From Curvularia sp. ZM96 (taxonomy: Eukaryota > Ascomycota > Dothideomycetes > Pleosporales > Pleosporaceae): a DNA stretch of 64,000 nt. Numbering within the stretch: position 1 is the stretch's first letter; each line of letters opens with the position of its first letter. Location: positions 2,294,001-2,358,000 of the forward strand of contig JAJGBQ010000005.1 of assembly GCA_022457065.1 (NCBI GenBank). The letters are read 5' to 3'. Under the pieces are notes generated by a model that saw nothing but the letters and a program-made list of their open reading frames with translations, made no database searches and was not told the origin of the DNA. Positions 52,420 to 63,820 of this stretch are shown here, piece by piece. The position numbers and the translations under genes were made by a program.

Positions 52420-55008
52420 CTACCAAAGCTGGCATTGAGGTTCTTTGACCTTGCATTGGAAGCTCTCCTTGAACTCCCTAGAATTCGCCATCGTACCCAA
52501 GATCCTAGCCCACGTCGGAGCATGTGGATCGGTGTAGATGCGGTTGATTGCGGTGTCTTTGCGCGTCTTGCCACACCACCAGTTGCTGTAACTGACGAAA
52601 AACATCTGCTCTTGTGTGAAGAAATCTAAACCGGGAAGATTCTGGTTGGGTGTTTCGGCTGAACGGCGCTTCCATGCTTGGAAGGCTGCTGATAGACCGC
52701 CTGCGTCGGCAATGTTCTCACCAAGTGTAAGACGACCGTTGACATGCAGTGGCTTGTCGTCAGGCCCAGGTACTGTGAAGTTGGAGTACTGTTCGACGAA
52801 GCATTCAGTCTTGTGCTTGAAAGCATCGATTGTGGAATTGGACCACCAGTCGGTGTAGTTGCCATTTTGGTCGTAATGACGACCTGTGCTATCGAATGCG
52901 TGGCTCAGCTCGTGACCCGCGACGGAACCAAACGCGCCGTAGGACATGTATGCCGGGATATTAACGTCGAAGACGGGAAATTGCATGATGCCTGCAGGGA
53001 AGACAATTTCATTGCCTGGAGGGTTGTAGTACGCGTTCACTGGACTCAGTCAGCAGGTGCATCGAGAGCGTCTAAAACACAGTTACTCACCTGTCGGGAC
53101 AGTCATGCCCCATTGGTCTCGATCAACAGGCTTGCCTAGAGCAGACCACTCCTTCTCGAAGGAGAAACGACGGAAAGTAACTGCGTTTTCAAAGAATGTA
53201 TCGGAAGATACATTGACCGATGCGTAGTGTTTCTGAAGCGTGGGCGGGTCCATGATGTCCGGGCTCTTGGTTGGGTACCCAATCTTCTGAACAATGTTAT
53301 GGACCTTCTGAACTGCCTTCTTGGTAGTATCATCGTCCATCCATTCGGCTGCGTTGAGCTTCTTCGTAAACTCGGTCTTGATGTCCTTCACAATTGTGTC
53401 ACCAAACGTCTTAGCTTTGGCAGAGAAAGCCTTCTCGACAAAAAAGCGACTAAGAATCCACCCCAGGCTGTTGTCGACATGCCCAACACACGTGCGCCAT
53501 CGCTCGGGAGCAGATTCAGGGTCCTGGCTATGTTAGGGTTCATACATGTGGATAGAAGGGTGATTTATCTACCTTGCCAGAGAGCACATTGTAAAAGCGA
53601 CGGTACGGCTTAACGGCCTCCGCTTCCACATAGAAAGAGAAGGACTGCACAGTTTTCCAAACAAAATAACCCTGAAGAACGTCTTTGGGCGTGGCGGCCA
53701 GGATGGTCGATAAGTCCTTTAGATATTTCGGACTTGTTACGATAACACGCTCGACCTTGGTGTCTTTGGGAGCCTGGGCCTCCAGCAACGCTTTCAGCTC
53801 AATCTCGGGAGCAAGGGCTGCGGCCTCATCGATGTGCATCGGATTATAGTATTTCTAGAGTTTGATTAGCCTTGGTCAATACAGTGACTTGTTATATCGA
53901 CGCGATGTACAAGTTCATAGCATCGTTATGAGATCCATGCGACATGACACATCGAAATAGTAGCACATCAACTTACAGTGACATCCTCTCTTTCTTCTTG
54001 ACTGGGAGATGCAGCTGCAAGCTTCTTTTCGAAATCTACGATGCTCGCGAACGTGTGGATATCCTGGTCCGGGTAAAGAGCGCTAAGCACCTGAACAGTA
54101 ACGTCGCGATATTTCTCGACGAGCTTGTCATCCTCATAGCGCTCCTTAGACGGGAGTCCAAAGCCCCAAGGCGCGCCCACAGACACGACAACGGTGTCGG
54201 GATCCGTGTCATCTGCATCAGCTCCAGAAGAGATGAGGCCGGTAACTCCGTACTTGGCCAAAAGGAGGATGGCGTCCTTGACCGAATGGGATTCTGATGC
54301 ACCGACAGGGTAGGTCTTTTTGATCTCTTCCAGGATGCGTACAAGAGGTGCGACACCGACGCTCTTGATTGCATCTTCGTTAAGGCAGGCATCGTAGACA
54401 GCCTTCATCTTGTCGAAGTTCTCCTCGTCTATGGATTTCGAAATGGACGCTAGCTGCATGGGCGAGAAATAGGAATGCTATGCATTGGTCAGTTCCGTTC
54501 GTACGCTTGGTTCAAGGCAAGTTTACCTGCGAGTCTTTGGGATAAGGCGCTTCAAGAATATGACGCAGTAACATTTGCGAGTTCTCATACATGACAGTAC
54601 CCGTGAAGATACTACCTTGGTCAGCTCGGAGATCATGATGCTCCTTCCACCCGCCACAGACAAGCTCCTCAAAGTTGTCACATGGATCAAGCTCTTTGTA
54701 CTGTGGTGAGAGGCTGTGCAGAACCTCAGAAGCTGCGTGTATGCAGGCCGGAGTCAGGCACAGTTCACTATCCTCTCGGTAGTCACCAGTAGGCTCATAG
54801 CTCGCTTGCACGTGTCAGCAGCGTTATTAAGATAGTCTAGAGCGATGTAAATACCACGAGGAAGTCCGTAGAGGATGAGTGCAGCTGTAGCAGCGATGGC
54901 AAACACCCTGCCCATCGCATGGCGTTTAGTTGAGTGAGCTGCCGGCTTTTGCTGTCCCGTCGCGGATGGGACGGGTGTGGCGGACGCGAGGAGCGCCTTC
55001 TCAGACAT
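52420..55008 (-). CDS. M13 family (neprilysin/ECE-like) zinc metalloprotease, membrane-anchored
   Basis: Six exons on the minus strand: 55008-54855, 54804-54527, 54477-53977, 53854-53573, 53523-53091 and 53039-52420. Introns of 50, 49, 122, 49 and 51 nt give 755 aa in frame. A cytoplasmic N-terminus and one TM (about 33-49, GRVFAIAATAALILYGL) anchor a large extracellular domain. That domain starts CLTPACIHAASEVL and DPCDNFEELVCGGW, as in M13. The zinc site is GHELSH (about 591-596) with the second motif ENIAD (about 657-661); NAYYNP binds substrate, and the end is CQLW. M13 enzymes cleave small peptides outside the cell. The alternative reading of exon 1 past 54855 gives only an N-terminal fragment, which the phase-1 GTATTT donor avoids. 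Confidence 0.93.
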
Positions 55009-56412
55009 GATGGGCTGCGAGCAATCCTTGATAAGTTTGAAACTTGTGATTGTTGTGTGGAAATGGAGTTTGAGATGCCAGCCAGCTGAACACCGGGATG
55101 CAGTGTTGATGGAGTAGAGAGATGATGGATGGCAGATGATGGAGCAGTCGAGAATGCCTAGACGTGGAGATCCGGGGTGCAGCTGACGCATGGGGTTGGC
55201 GCGGAAACGCCAGCGGGACCTTGCATATGCATGACTCGCGTTTCTAAACGTCATGCACTTTCTGGCAGCGACATATGTAGGTTCTCTTGTTAGAGCGGAG
55301 AGCTGGATGCGCCATGGATCGAGAAAAACGAACATAAGACACTCTAGACAGGCAGAACCTAAGATTGAGATGAAAGTGTTCGGCTTCGCGACTTGTGCAA
55401 ATCAACTCCGATCATAAGAATTTCGTACACTCTCAACCCATCAGCTGTGTTTGAATACATTGCAATGGCTTTGTTTGTTTCCGACATTCATTCTGCTTAT
55501 CGGCGCTTTCTGATGATACCAAATCGAAGCTACCATATCCTCCGTTCGCTGTGCGGTCGCTCAAGCTGCCAACAGCCGCACGTGATTTAGCTTTCCAGTT
55601 TGACTCTTGTCGGATGTTGATCAACCAACACAATGACTTTGAGCATGAGCTAATCTGCTTGGCGCCTATCAGAGGTAAGTCAATTCATATTCCGACAGAT
55701 TTTGGATATGAATCAACTTCTCTTTCACGTGACCCAGATTTCCAGCCGGATCGACGTGGTGCGAAATTCTGCTTTTTCCGTGCGTATCCGGTCCAAGTGC
55801 TGGTCATGGATATCTTCGAGGCCCTACCCGTCTTGCTGGATACAAACACCAGCACAAATTTGACGCGTAACTCTGTTGTGAGGTCATAAGGACAGCATTA
55901 CCATCGCGCCAGGAGCTCTAGCGCTGGTGCACGTTTTGGAAATAACTTTACGATGCTTGCTGACGAGTGTTGTAACGGGTTGTGCCTGGTGTTGGATTGG
56001 GCGGGTAGGTAACGGAGTTCCAAATATGGTGCGTTTCCGGGGTTATGTTGTTATCTCCGGTTCCGTTGTGGATGACGTCTCTCGTCATGGACTCCAAAGG
56101 CAAGGCAAAAGGCAATGTCCGACCTCGGCAAGCTCTTTGACAAGCAAAGACAAGCACGTGAGCTTGATAGGCTCGGCACAGTGCTGTAAGACATCCAAAG
56201 ACGAGACATCCTGGTCGCATAAAGCCCCTAGTTGATAAACCTCGGTTCGTTGTGGGTGGCGCTAGCGAAGAGTACGTGTACATATACGACAAGACGGAAA
56301 CGCGGCAATAAATACTCGCAGACTCCTTTCCAGAAAGGACAGTTGCACCCCAGACCGGAGATCTTACAACTCAACTTCGTTACAAAATCAGCACATTTTT
56401 CTAAACCCTAAT
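55009..56412. other. divergent intergenic region, metalloprotease / esterase
   Basis: 1.4 kb without a supported gene; promoters of both neighbours. Confidence 0.4.
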
Positions 56413-57480
56413 ATGGCCTTGGACTTTTCGCAATACGGCGGGCCATCCGAAGAATGGCTTGCCCTGGAGAAGACTCTACCAGCAATGCGATTCGACACCT
56501 CCCTGGATCCCACTGTAGTGAAAACAGCTGTCAACGCTGAAAGAGAAGAGCGGGCGGCAGAAGCAATGAAGCTCTTTGAGTCACGTGTCCGTACTAGGGA
56601 CTACTTGATACCCACCAGGGACGGCTCAAAGATCGAGGCACGGACCTACCGATCGGTTGAGAAAGAGGGATCCGAAGAACTCCCTGTGTACCTCTACTTC
56701 CACGGTGGAGGCTTCATCTTTGGGTCTATCAGCAGTCAGGATCCGACGTGTGCGCAGACTGCCATCGAAACAGGCTGTGTGGTTCTGAACGTCAACTATC
56801 GACATACACCAGAACATACCTTTCCTACAGCCTGGCACGACTCACAAGATGCTTTTGTTTGGCTGCACAAGAACATTCAAGAGATTGGAGGCGATCCGTC
56901 CAAAGTTATCGTCGGCGGTGTCTCGGCAGGCGGTGCACTGTCGGCTTCGCTCATGTTGGAACACCATCTCGGGAAGAGCGATGCTATCAAGGGGCTCCCA
57001 GCCTTGGCGGGCCAAGTCCTCATCATTCCACTTCTCGCATCGCCGTACACGTACGATCAAGGCCCCGGCAAGAAGCTGAAAGTATCATCGTATATTGAGA
57101 ATGCGGATGCACCTGTCCTGAGCAAAGACGTTACCGACTTCTTCATGGGCCTTTTGAAAACAGGGGTACCTGATTTGAAAGATACTAAACTCAATGTTGT
57201 GAATGCCACAGTAGAAGAAGTCAAAGGCATGCCGCCCACCGTCTTCGGCATTGCTGGTTTAGACCCTTTACGCGACGAAGCATTGCTGTATGCCAAGACG
57301 CTCACGGAAGCGAATGTGCCTACTGATATCACACTCTTCAAGGGCGTGCCGCATGGTCACAGGCGTTTTGGAAAAGCACTCAAAGCCTCTGATCACTGGG
57401 ATCAGTGTATCAATCAAGGTATACCTTGGATCTTGTCGAAGCCAGAGGCTACAGGCAAGTTTGATGTAAAGCTACCATAG
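56413..57480 (+). CDS. alpha/beta hydrolase (HSL-type esterase)
   Basis: 355 aa, single exon. The HSL (hormone-sensitive lipase) oxyanion motif HGGG is at about 97-100 (YFHGGGFIFGS). The nucleophile elbow GVSAGG (Ser about 171) and the acid/base region (GLDPLRDEALLYAKTL, then GVPHGHRRFGKAL with His) complete a catalytic triad typical of microbial carboxylesterases that act on short acyl esters. No signal peptide is seen, so probably intracellular. It is convergent with the epoxide-hydrolase-like gene (236 bp). Substrate unknown. Confidence 0.92.
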   Translation: MALDFSQYGGPSEEWLALEKTLPAMRFDTSLDPTVVKTAVNAEREERAAEAMKLFESRVRTRDYLIPTRDGSKIEARTYRSVEKEGSEELPVYLYFHGGGFIFGSISSQDPTCAQTAIETGCVVLNVNYRHTPEHTFPTAWHDSQDAFVWLHKNIQEIGGDPSKVIVGGVSAGGALSASLMLEHHLGKSDAIKGLPALAGQVLIIPLLASPYTYDQGPGKKLKVSSYIENADAPVLSKDVTDFFMGLLKTGVPDLKDTKLNVVNATVEEVKGMPPTVFGIAGLDPLRDEALLYAKTLTEANVPTDITLFKGVPHGHRRFGKALKASDHWDQCINQGIPWILSKPEATGKFDVKLP

Positions 57481-57716
57481 ATTTGGACGGATATCAAGGT
57501 AATGAAATGATGATTTGGATTTGAGAAGGTGCTGAAAATAGTGACCAGCCGTCATTGCAGTGAGAAAATTGAGGCATAGGGTCAATCTATAGGCCAAACA
57601 ACATGACGGGAAAGATACGGGCGGGACGAGACCAATTTACCTGCTTAGGCATCGCGCCAACAAACGTCTGGAAGGATTCAAAGCCATCCCAAGTGCATTC
57701 ATCATCCGGAATATCC

Positions 57717-58640
57717 TCAAACTTTGTTCACGAATTCCAGCACGCCTTTAACGAACTCCTCGGGGTTTTCTTCCGCTATATAATGCCCTGCCCCCTCCAC
57801 AGTGCGCAACTCAGCGCCCTCGTGGCACTCATTCGCCATCACCTCCATACCCTCAGTGAGCATGAACCCTTTTCCCATCAACAACAACGACGGCACTTTG
57901 ACCTTTCCATGCTCAGCCAGCCATTTTCTATTCTCTTCTGCATCTTGTTCAAATGCACGGTAAACCTCTAACCCAGCTCTGATGGCACCAGGTTGCGAGT
58001 ACGCGAGAACGTAATTGTCCAGATCCGCCGGCGTGATAGCAGCGGTATTTTGCATGAGCTTATCGAAGAAGTGTTTGAGATATTCGCGTTCCTTGCCTGC
58101 AATGAGGAACTCTGGCAGGTCGGGGACGCGGTGAAATACAAAATGGAAGACGTCTGGAGTGCCTTTTATTTGCTCGTAAAATGACGTTCCTGGGAGCGGG
58201 CATTCGCCCCAGATAACGCTACGAGTGTGGTCCGGATAGCGCGAAGCGTATGCGAATGCAATCATGCCACCAATGTCGTGGCCGACGACGTGGATCTTCT
58301 CTTTGATGCCGAAGTGTGATTGGACCAGAGTGTACAAGTCCTCGGCCATCTGTGTTTTCTGATAGCCGAGTGTAGGCTTTGAAGACTGCCCCGCGCCGCG
58401 GTAGTCTGGTGCTATGACTCGGTAACCAGCGTCTGATAGTGGACTTATGACGTGACGAAACTGATAGGATGTTTGGGGAAAGCCATGAATAAGGAGAATC
58501 ACTCCTTTGTGTTCGGCTGAAGGTGCTGACGGACACTCGATATAGTGCAAACGTAATTGTTCGCCGGAGTTGGTGGTAATCGAAACAATACGCTGAGTCC
58601 AGCGCGAGCTGTCGACGGGCGGGGTCTGCAGAAGATTCAT
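57717..58640 (-). CDS. alpha/beta hydrolase, epoxide-hydrolase-like
   Basis: 307 aa, single exon. The oxyanion motif HGFP is at about 52-55 (LIHGFPQTSYQFRHVI), DYRGAGQSSKP follows, then the nucleophile GHDIGGMIAFAYA with Asp at about 122, and the base His in GAGHYIAEENPEEF (about 286). An Asp nucleophile in a GHDxGG elbow is typical of soluble epoxide hydrolases and haloalkane/haloacetate dehalogenases; the cap region cannot be assigned with confidence to either. There is no signal peptide. The substrate cannot be read from sequence. Confidence 0.9.
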   Translation of the reverse strand: MNLLQTPPVDSSRWTQRIVSITTNSGEQLRLHYIECPSAPSAEHKGVILLIHGFPQTSYQFRHVISPLSDAGYRVIAPDYRGAGQSSKPTLGYQKTQMAEDLYTLVQSHFGIKEKIHVVGHDIGGMIAFAYASRYPDHTRSVIWGECPLPGTSFYEQIKGTPDVFHFVFHRVPDLPEFLIAGKEREYLKHFFDKLMQNTAAITPADLDNYVLAYSQPGAIRAGLEVYRAFEQDAEENRKWLAEHGKVKVPSLLLMGKGFMLTEGMEVMANECHEGAELRTVEGAGHYIAEENPEEFVKGVLEFVNKV

Positions 58641-59083
58641 GATTGACGGGTTGTGGAGTAAATGTGCTACTCTGTGAGGAGGACTGGAAGCCTAGGTCTA
58701 TTTAATCACTGGTGCAGCACCATGCGATGAACTCCGGGTATTTGTAATCACATAGGTTTGCAAAGGTAGGTATTGCAGGAATGACGCTCCAACAGCGTCA
58801 TAAGCAACTTCAAATATGCACGACCCAAAATAGGAAGCCTAATACATTCAAAGAAAGGGCAAGAAAGAGAAAAACTTCGACGAAGTTGTAATACAACAAC
58901 TGACTCTACTTTGATTCTTGGATTTCGTAGCAAGAGAGAATAGATTGAGGTCACGTCCAGAATTCGGCACTTTTAGCCTAGCCTCGCTACATCAGCTCTG
59001 CAGGGCATCAGGAATAGTTCCCCATATAGACATCTTGGCTTGCCATGCATAGAGAAACCACAACTGAACTACTTACTCCGCTT
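58641..59083. other. intergenic region
   Basis: No gene or repeat seen between the hydrolase start and the F-box gene end. Confidence 0.45.
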
Positions 59084-60496
59084 TCAATATATGCTTTCGA
59101 TCGTTCCATCGGTGCTCAACACGAGCTTCACCCCAATCTTCTGGAATGCCGCCATCAACTTCTCGGCGACCAATTTTGGTGCAGGTTCCCCGCTACATTC
59201 TAGAGTTCGCAAACTGGAAGGCGTGGTGGAAAGATCCGTGTAAAGATTCATGAAAGCGTCCTCCACGCCCTCATCCCACTCCATATTGACCCTCAATGTT
59301 TCAAGTGATTCTGGTAGAATTGCAGATAGGCGAGGGTAGTCAAGGCCAACACAGTCTCCGAAGATGACAAGGCCTGAAACATTGAGTTGTTTTAGTGAAG
59401 TGAATTCGCGAAAACTTCCGAATGCGTGAATGTCTTCATTCATAGAAAACTGGTACGGAGCGTCCATGATGTCCAAGGTCAAAACCTCGAGCGAGTTTCT
59501 CAATGCCAGCAAGACGGTTCGATATGCTGGAAGGTCAATTCTCGTCGCGAACTCCCACGACACGTTGGATGCTGGAAATGAGGGAAGACTACTAATGTTT
59601 CGCCAACGACATTCAAAGTGCTTTAATGCTGTAAAAGGCATCATAACACGCCCGAGCGCCTCTTCGTCGACATGCTTGCCATATAGAGATACCTTATCCA
59701 TTTCGACAGAAGCTGTTGAGGGTCTAAGGCTATATCCACGCTCATAGTCCAGCAGCTTTACGATTTGGTTTTGGGTGAATCGACTTCCGGCGTCGTATCG
59801 GCGCAGGTGTAATGGACCACTACTGGGTGCATAAATCCATATTGTTCGAAGGGAATTGATCGGACAATATTTTTTGCAAGCAAAGACAGATGCATAGTAC
59901 CATACAGGTGATATAACTGCCTGTGATAAGTTTTGGGCAATCGCTATTAAGCACAGAGTCGCAACCTGAAGACGGCCAAGAAGTCCATAGAGACGTGATA
60001 AGTGCTGCAGGTTCCTAGAGAAGGACTCGCAAAGTGACAGATCCAATGGATCAATAGACCAGGCGAAATTTGACAGATGATCGCCGTATATTGCCATGTC
60101 CGACTCTTTCAAGCTGTCAGGAGATCTGCATTCGCGCGACCGAGTTTTGTACCAATGAAGAGCGCACTCCGGGCTCTCGATGTACTGGATATGCCGAGAT
60201 AGCTCTGCTTTTTCAATGAGGGTTCGCAGTAGCAACTTCACCAGACGTGTAGGTGACTGGGAGAACACGATACACTGGTAAAGTGACGATGTCGCAATGG
60301 CGTTCAGCTTCCGGCACGTAAGCGTCAATGCATGAATGCCCAGCACCGTCAACGTGTTCTCTTTCTGACGCTCGGCTTCGGCCTCGCGGTCAGGTATGGG
60401 GCCACGCTTAATGTCCAAGTGCGATACGATAGCAACAAGCAGCTCATCTGGTAGCTCGCCGATGGGACACGGTATGGCTTTGTCGGCTGGGTTCAT
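59084..60496 (-). CDS. F-box protein with C-terminal LRR-like region
   Basis: 470 aa, single exon. The F-box is at about 11-40 (IGELPDELLVAIVSHLDIKRG), with an unusual charged insertion (PIPDREAEAERQKENTL) before the conserved ALTLTCRKLNAIATSSLY. The rest has LRR-like hydrophobic spacing (for example FREFTSLKQLNVSGLVIF, SLETLRVNMEWDEG, SLRTLECSGE). F-box proteins present substrates to SCF ubiquitin ligases; the target is unknown. A related gene lies at 61903 in the opposite orientation, beyond the carbonic anhydrase gene. Confidence 0.82.
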   Translation of the reverse strand: MNPADKAIPCPIGELPDELLVAIVSHLDIKRGPIPDREAEAERQKENTLTVLGIHALTLTCRKLNAIATSSLYQCIVFSQSPTRLVKLLLRTLIEKAELSRHIQYIESPECALHWYKTRSRECRSPDSLKESDMAIYGDHLSNFAWSIDPLDLSLCESFSRNLQHLSRLYGLLGRLQVATLCLIAIAQNLSQAVISPVWYYASVFACKKYCPINSLRTIWIYAPSSGPLHLRRYDAGSRFTQNQIVKLLDYERGYSLRPSTASVEMDKVSLYGKHVDEEALGRVMMPFTALKHFECRWRNISSLPSFPASNVSWEFATRIDLPAYRTVLLALRNSLEVLTLDIMDAPYQFSMNEDIHAFGSFREFTSLKQLNVSGLVIFGDCVGLDYPRLSAILPESLETLRVNMEWDEGVEDAFMNLYTDLSTTPSSLRTLECSGEPAPKLVAEKLMAAFQKIGVKLVLSTDGTIESIY

Positions 60497-61058
60497 TGTG
60501 CGGCTATCAGCGTATCAAACAGCGAGACTAGAAGACGCCCCTCTTCAGGCACGACGTAGCCAGAGGCGCTAAGATGTGGAATCGGGTCGGTCCGGAGATT
60601 GCATACTGCACCTTTTATCCTTGCGACATGGCGATGCCTTGGGTGCTTTACGGGATCGATGGGGAATGGGAGGAACGGCATGGGTGCCACGCGCTAGAAG
60701 CACGGCCCTACTTTTGAGGCATTGCGTCCACGATCTGCCTGACGTCCCTGGACAGGTGAAACCCTGGCATCTTCCAACGGCCAATGTGGTTATGCTCGTT
60801 CTCCCGCCCTTCTGTCAGGGATGCATAAATGCCGTATATTCTGTCGCATGTTGTTCGTGTAACAACGCCTAACGTATCACGTTGCCGCCTCGGCGCAACT
60901 CACATTTCCGCAATGACCCAAATGGTCCGTACGCGGCAGAGGGCTAAGGTTTTGTGGTTGGCGCTGATGGTGTAGTATGAGCATATAAAGTCTCAGAGCA
61001 AGATATCAGGTTGGGACAAGACCTGTCATAACTGTCATTCTCTCCCACCATTGCAACA
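60497..61058. promoter_or_regulatory. divergent intergenic region, F-box / carbonic anhydrase
   Basis: 562 bp between the two start codons. No gene seen; no motif singled out. Confidence 0.35.
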
Positions 61059-61621
61059 ATGCCGTCCCATGGAGAACGAAATATGGAGCACGGAAGTCAA
61101 GCTTACAGTGCGACTTTCAACCAGGGCCATCTAGCTCTTCCACCCAGCCAAAGATATACAATTGGTGAGTCCCCATGAATTTACCGAGTTTGCGAGCGGC
61201 TACTGACCATTGGTGTATAGTAACCTGCATGGATGCACGAATAGACCCAGCAAGGGCGTTCGGTATACCGCTAGGAGCCGCCCACGTTATTCGCAACGCA
61301 GGCGCATCTGTTCGCGACGCCTTCCGATCCATCATCATATCACAACAATTACTCGGGACAAGAGAAGTGATGATTGTCAAACACACAGGATGCGGCATGC
61401 TCACATTCGACAACGACACTGCGAAAGCCATTGTCATGAAGAAGAGGGGAGAGGTAGCCGCAAGGGAAGTGGAAAACATGGAATTCCAGACCTTCCGTGA
61501 TCTCGAGATTCAAGTCAAGAAGGATGTACAATGGCTGCGCATCAAGGCAGTAGAGGAAAATATTCGTTTCAGTGGCTGGATATACGATGTAGAGACGGGG
61601 AAGACGAAGAGGATAGTCTAA
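61059..61621 (+). CDS. beta-carbonic anhydrase-like protein
   Basis: Two exons, 61059-61164 and 61221-61621, with a 56-nt intron (phase 1), give 168 aa. Exon 2 opens with VTCMDARIDPARAFGIPLGAAHVIRNAG. The Cys and Asp of CMDAR, then His and Cys of VKHTGCGML, are the zinc and proton-shuttle residues of short beta-class enzymes (CO2 to bicarbonate). The short length and the CMDAR/HTGCG pattern resemble the compact Cab-type carbonic anhydrases. Cytosolic location is likely (no signal). It sits between two divergent F-box paralogs. Confidence 0.93.
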
Positions 61622-61902
61622 ATTGTCCCTCCGCAGTTTTTGGTGAGCCAGTACGATATACCCTTTTGAATGTAAAACTATCTTTTCGCCCTTTTCTCTG
61701 TTGGCATAAAGTGGGTGTTGGCAACTGGGCCAGGGATACCGGCGTTAACTCCGTACGTTTTACCTATTTCCGACTAGCACATCGGTCGCTGCATACTGGA
61801 CAAACCCGTCCAGCCACCACCTACACCACGACATAACTCCAGAACAACGGCTGAATGTATATCGAACGCGCATTTTAATACCTTAGCCAGGGACCGTGGA
61901 GC

Positions 61903-63273
61903 ATGGCAACAGAGAATGCGTTTCTTGAGCGCTTGCCAAATGAGCTCCTCTTAGAAGTAGTGCTTCATCTCAGCACCATCCGCTCTTATGAGACACAATC
62001 AACAGCCTTCAAACAAAAAGACACGGAGAAAAGACGGCAACAAGAAAACAGGCTACGTCAGCTCGCTTTGTATAATCTCTGCCTGACATCTCATCACTTC
62101 AATCAAATCGCCACTCCTATCCTATATGCCTCGTTCACGGGATCCACTACATTGCACGGCATTGGGCCTCTTAGACTTTTTTGCAAAACGGTAGCAGGAT
62201 CTAAAAGCCCAAATGGAAAGAAGTATACCGGATATATCCAGTATATAGAGAACCGACTGGCCGATTACCTCGGTAACGATCTTCTCGAAGACGCAATACA
62301 TCCAGACGCCACAAACATGGTTATGGAGTACTTTTCGCTATTAGCTGGAATCATCAACTCTGCACCAAATTTAGAGCATCTTTCTATCGTCAGCGTGGAG
62401 AATGACAGATTTTACTTTTGGAAACATATCATACATGAAGAACAAACTGCCGCAACCTCTTCATTTGCATTTGTTGCCGAGCACGGTCTTAAGAATTTGG
62501 AAGTCTTGTCTGTTCAGACCAACATCTCGGCTTTTCAAGCTACAAAGGAAGCCTACTTTCAGGGCATTTGCTCAGCTGCAGCATCACTGCCATCCCTTTC
62601 CGACTTTCGATCATCGAGACTCGAGTGGAACGAGCTACTGGAGCCACCAGCAGAGATTGGCCACTTTACATTACAGCGCATAGAGATCACTGAATGCGTT
62701 CTCAAGATCAACGTAGTGGCCAACGTCTTAGCAGCGTGCGAGGGTCTTCGACACATCGTTTGCAGATGGGACTTCCTCTACTGCGTGGGCGAAACACCAT
62801 TGGACCTTCGGCCAGGACTCTTACGCCACGCCAGTACACTGGAAACGCTTGTTCTAGATTTTCGCAAAAATCGATGGGACTCTGATCATACACAGTTTAA
62901 AGAAATCGGGTCTTTCCGGCAACTAGAGCGTTTGGAGGCATTGACGGTATCTAAGATAGGCTTCACTCGTGGAGATTGGTCCAGCCATCCCAATGACTAT
63001 CGTGACAAGCTTCACGAGCTGAACCTTGCCGATTTGTTGCCAACAGGGCTCAAGAGGTTCAGCCTCCTTCTTAATGCGGCCGATTTCGAGTTAGATGCCG
63101 ATCCCTTGGACGATGTTCCTGAACTGCATCGTTTACTCGGAGCTTGCAAGTCGTCTGCACTAAACTTGGAAGAGGTGACCATCACATGTACTTGTAATGT
63201 TCATGGGGTGAGGGAACGCATGAACGATTTTGCGCAAGCTGGAATGCTTCTCAATGTCGTCATCGAGTCTTGA
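61903..63273 (+). CDS. F-box protein, paralog of the gene at 59084
   Basis: 456 aa, single exon. The F-box is at about 8-40 (LERLPNELLLEVVLHLSTI), again with a charged insertion (AFKQKDTEKRRQQENRLRQLALYNLCLTSHHFNQIATPILY). It continues KYTGYIQYIENRLADYLG, which matches ELSRHIQYIESPECAL of the other gene. LRR-like hydrophobic periodicity follows. The pair shares the same insert position and layout but is quite diverged, so the duplication is not recent. Target unknown. Confidence 0.82.
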   Translation: MATENAFLERLPNELLLEVVLHLSTIRSYETQSTAFKQKDTEKRRQQENRLRQLALYNLCLTSHHFNQIATPILYASFTGSTTLHGIGPLRLFCKTVAGSKSPNGKKYTGYIQYIENRLADYLGNDLLEDAIHPDATNMVMEYFSLLAGIINSAPNLEHLSIVSVENDRFYFWKHIIHEEQTAATSSFAFVAEHGLKNLEVLSVQTNISAFQATKEAYFQGICSAAASLPSLSDFRSSRLEWNELLEPPAEIGHFTLQRIEITECVLKINVVANVLAACEGLRHIVCRWDFLYCVGETPLDLRPGLLRHASTLETLVLDFRKNRWDSDHTQFKEIGSFRQLERLEALTVSKIGFTRGDWSSHPNDYRDKLHELNLADLLPTGLKRFSLLLNAADFELDADPLDDVPELHRLLGACKSSALNLEEVTITCTCNVHGVRERMNDFAQAGMLLNVVIES

Positions 63274-63820
63274 GCTGGGAAGATTGCAATCAGTGTATAA
63301 TCTAGCCTGTATGTAGATGGTATCTTTCGTATTGAATGTATGGTGTCTAAGTTTAGTGTAGCGTCTGCCAGCCGCCGCACAGCCACGTGACAAACGGAAA
63401 GCAACTATACCCAGCACAAAACGCCACCAAACCGCGGCATGGGCATAAAGCTACCTTACTATTGTGCTTAGTATGCAATTGCATTATTGTTTACCATGAC
63501 AGCCTTTGCTGTGCTGTGATTCGGTGTGATACAATATTACAACCCATTGTCACGACCTTTTCAGCCCGGCCGCCTTCACTTTCATATTCACTTTTCACTT
63601 CACACAGGCTTAGACTTGAATTCCCCACACTTCATCGTTTGCCTCACTGTAGTACCGGCCATTGTCAAGACCCTGGCTTCTATTCCTTCGACAGCTCACA
63701 CAAACTTTCTCCTCTACAGCTCCCACAAGCTTTTTCTTTTCTTCCTCACCTACCTTACTTCTGCGATATCCTCTCTTACTATTTCAATCAACTCTCAATA
63801 GTTTTTACAAGGTCCTCAAC
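63274..63820. other. intergenic region and leader of the edge gene
   Basis: Pyrimidine-rich sequence at 63.6-63.8 kb looks like a 5' leader. No other gene. Confidence 0.4.
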
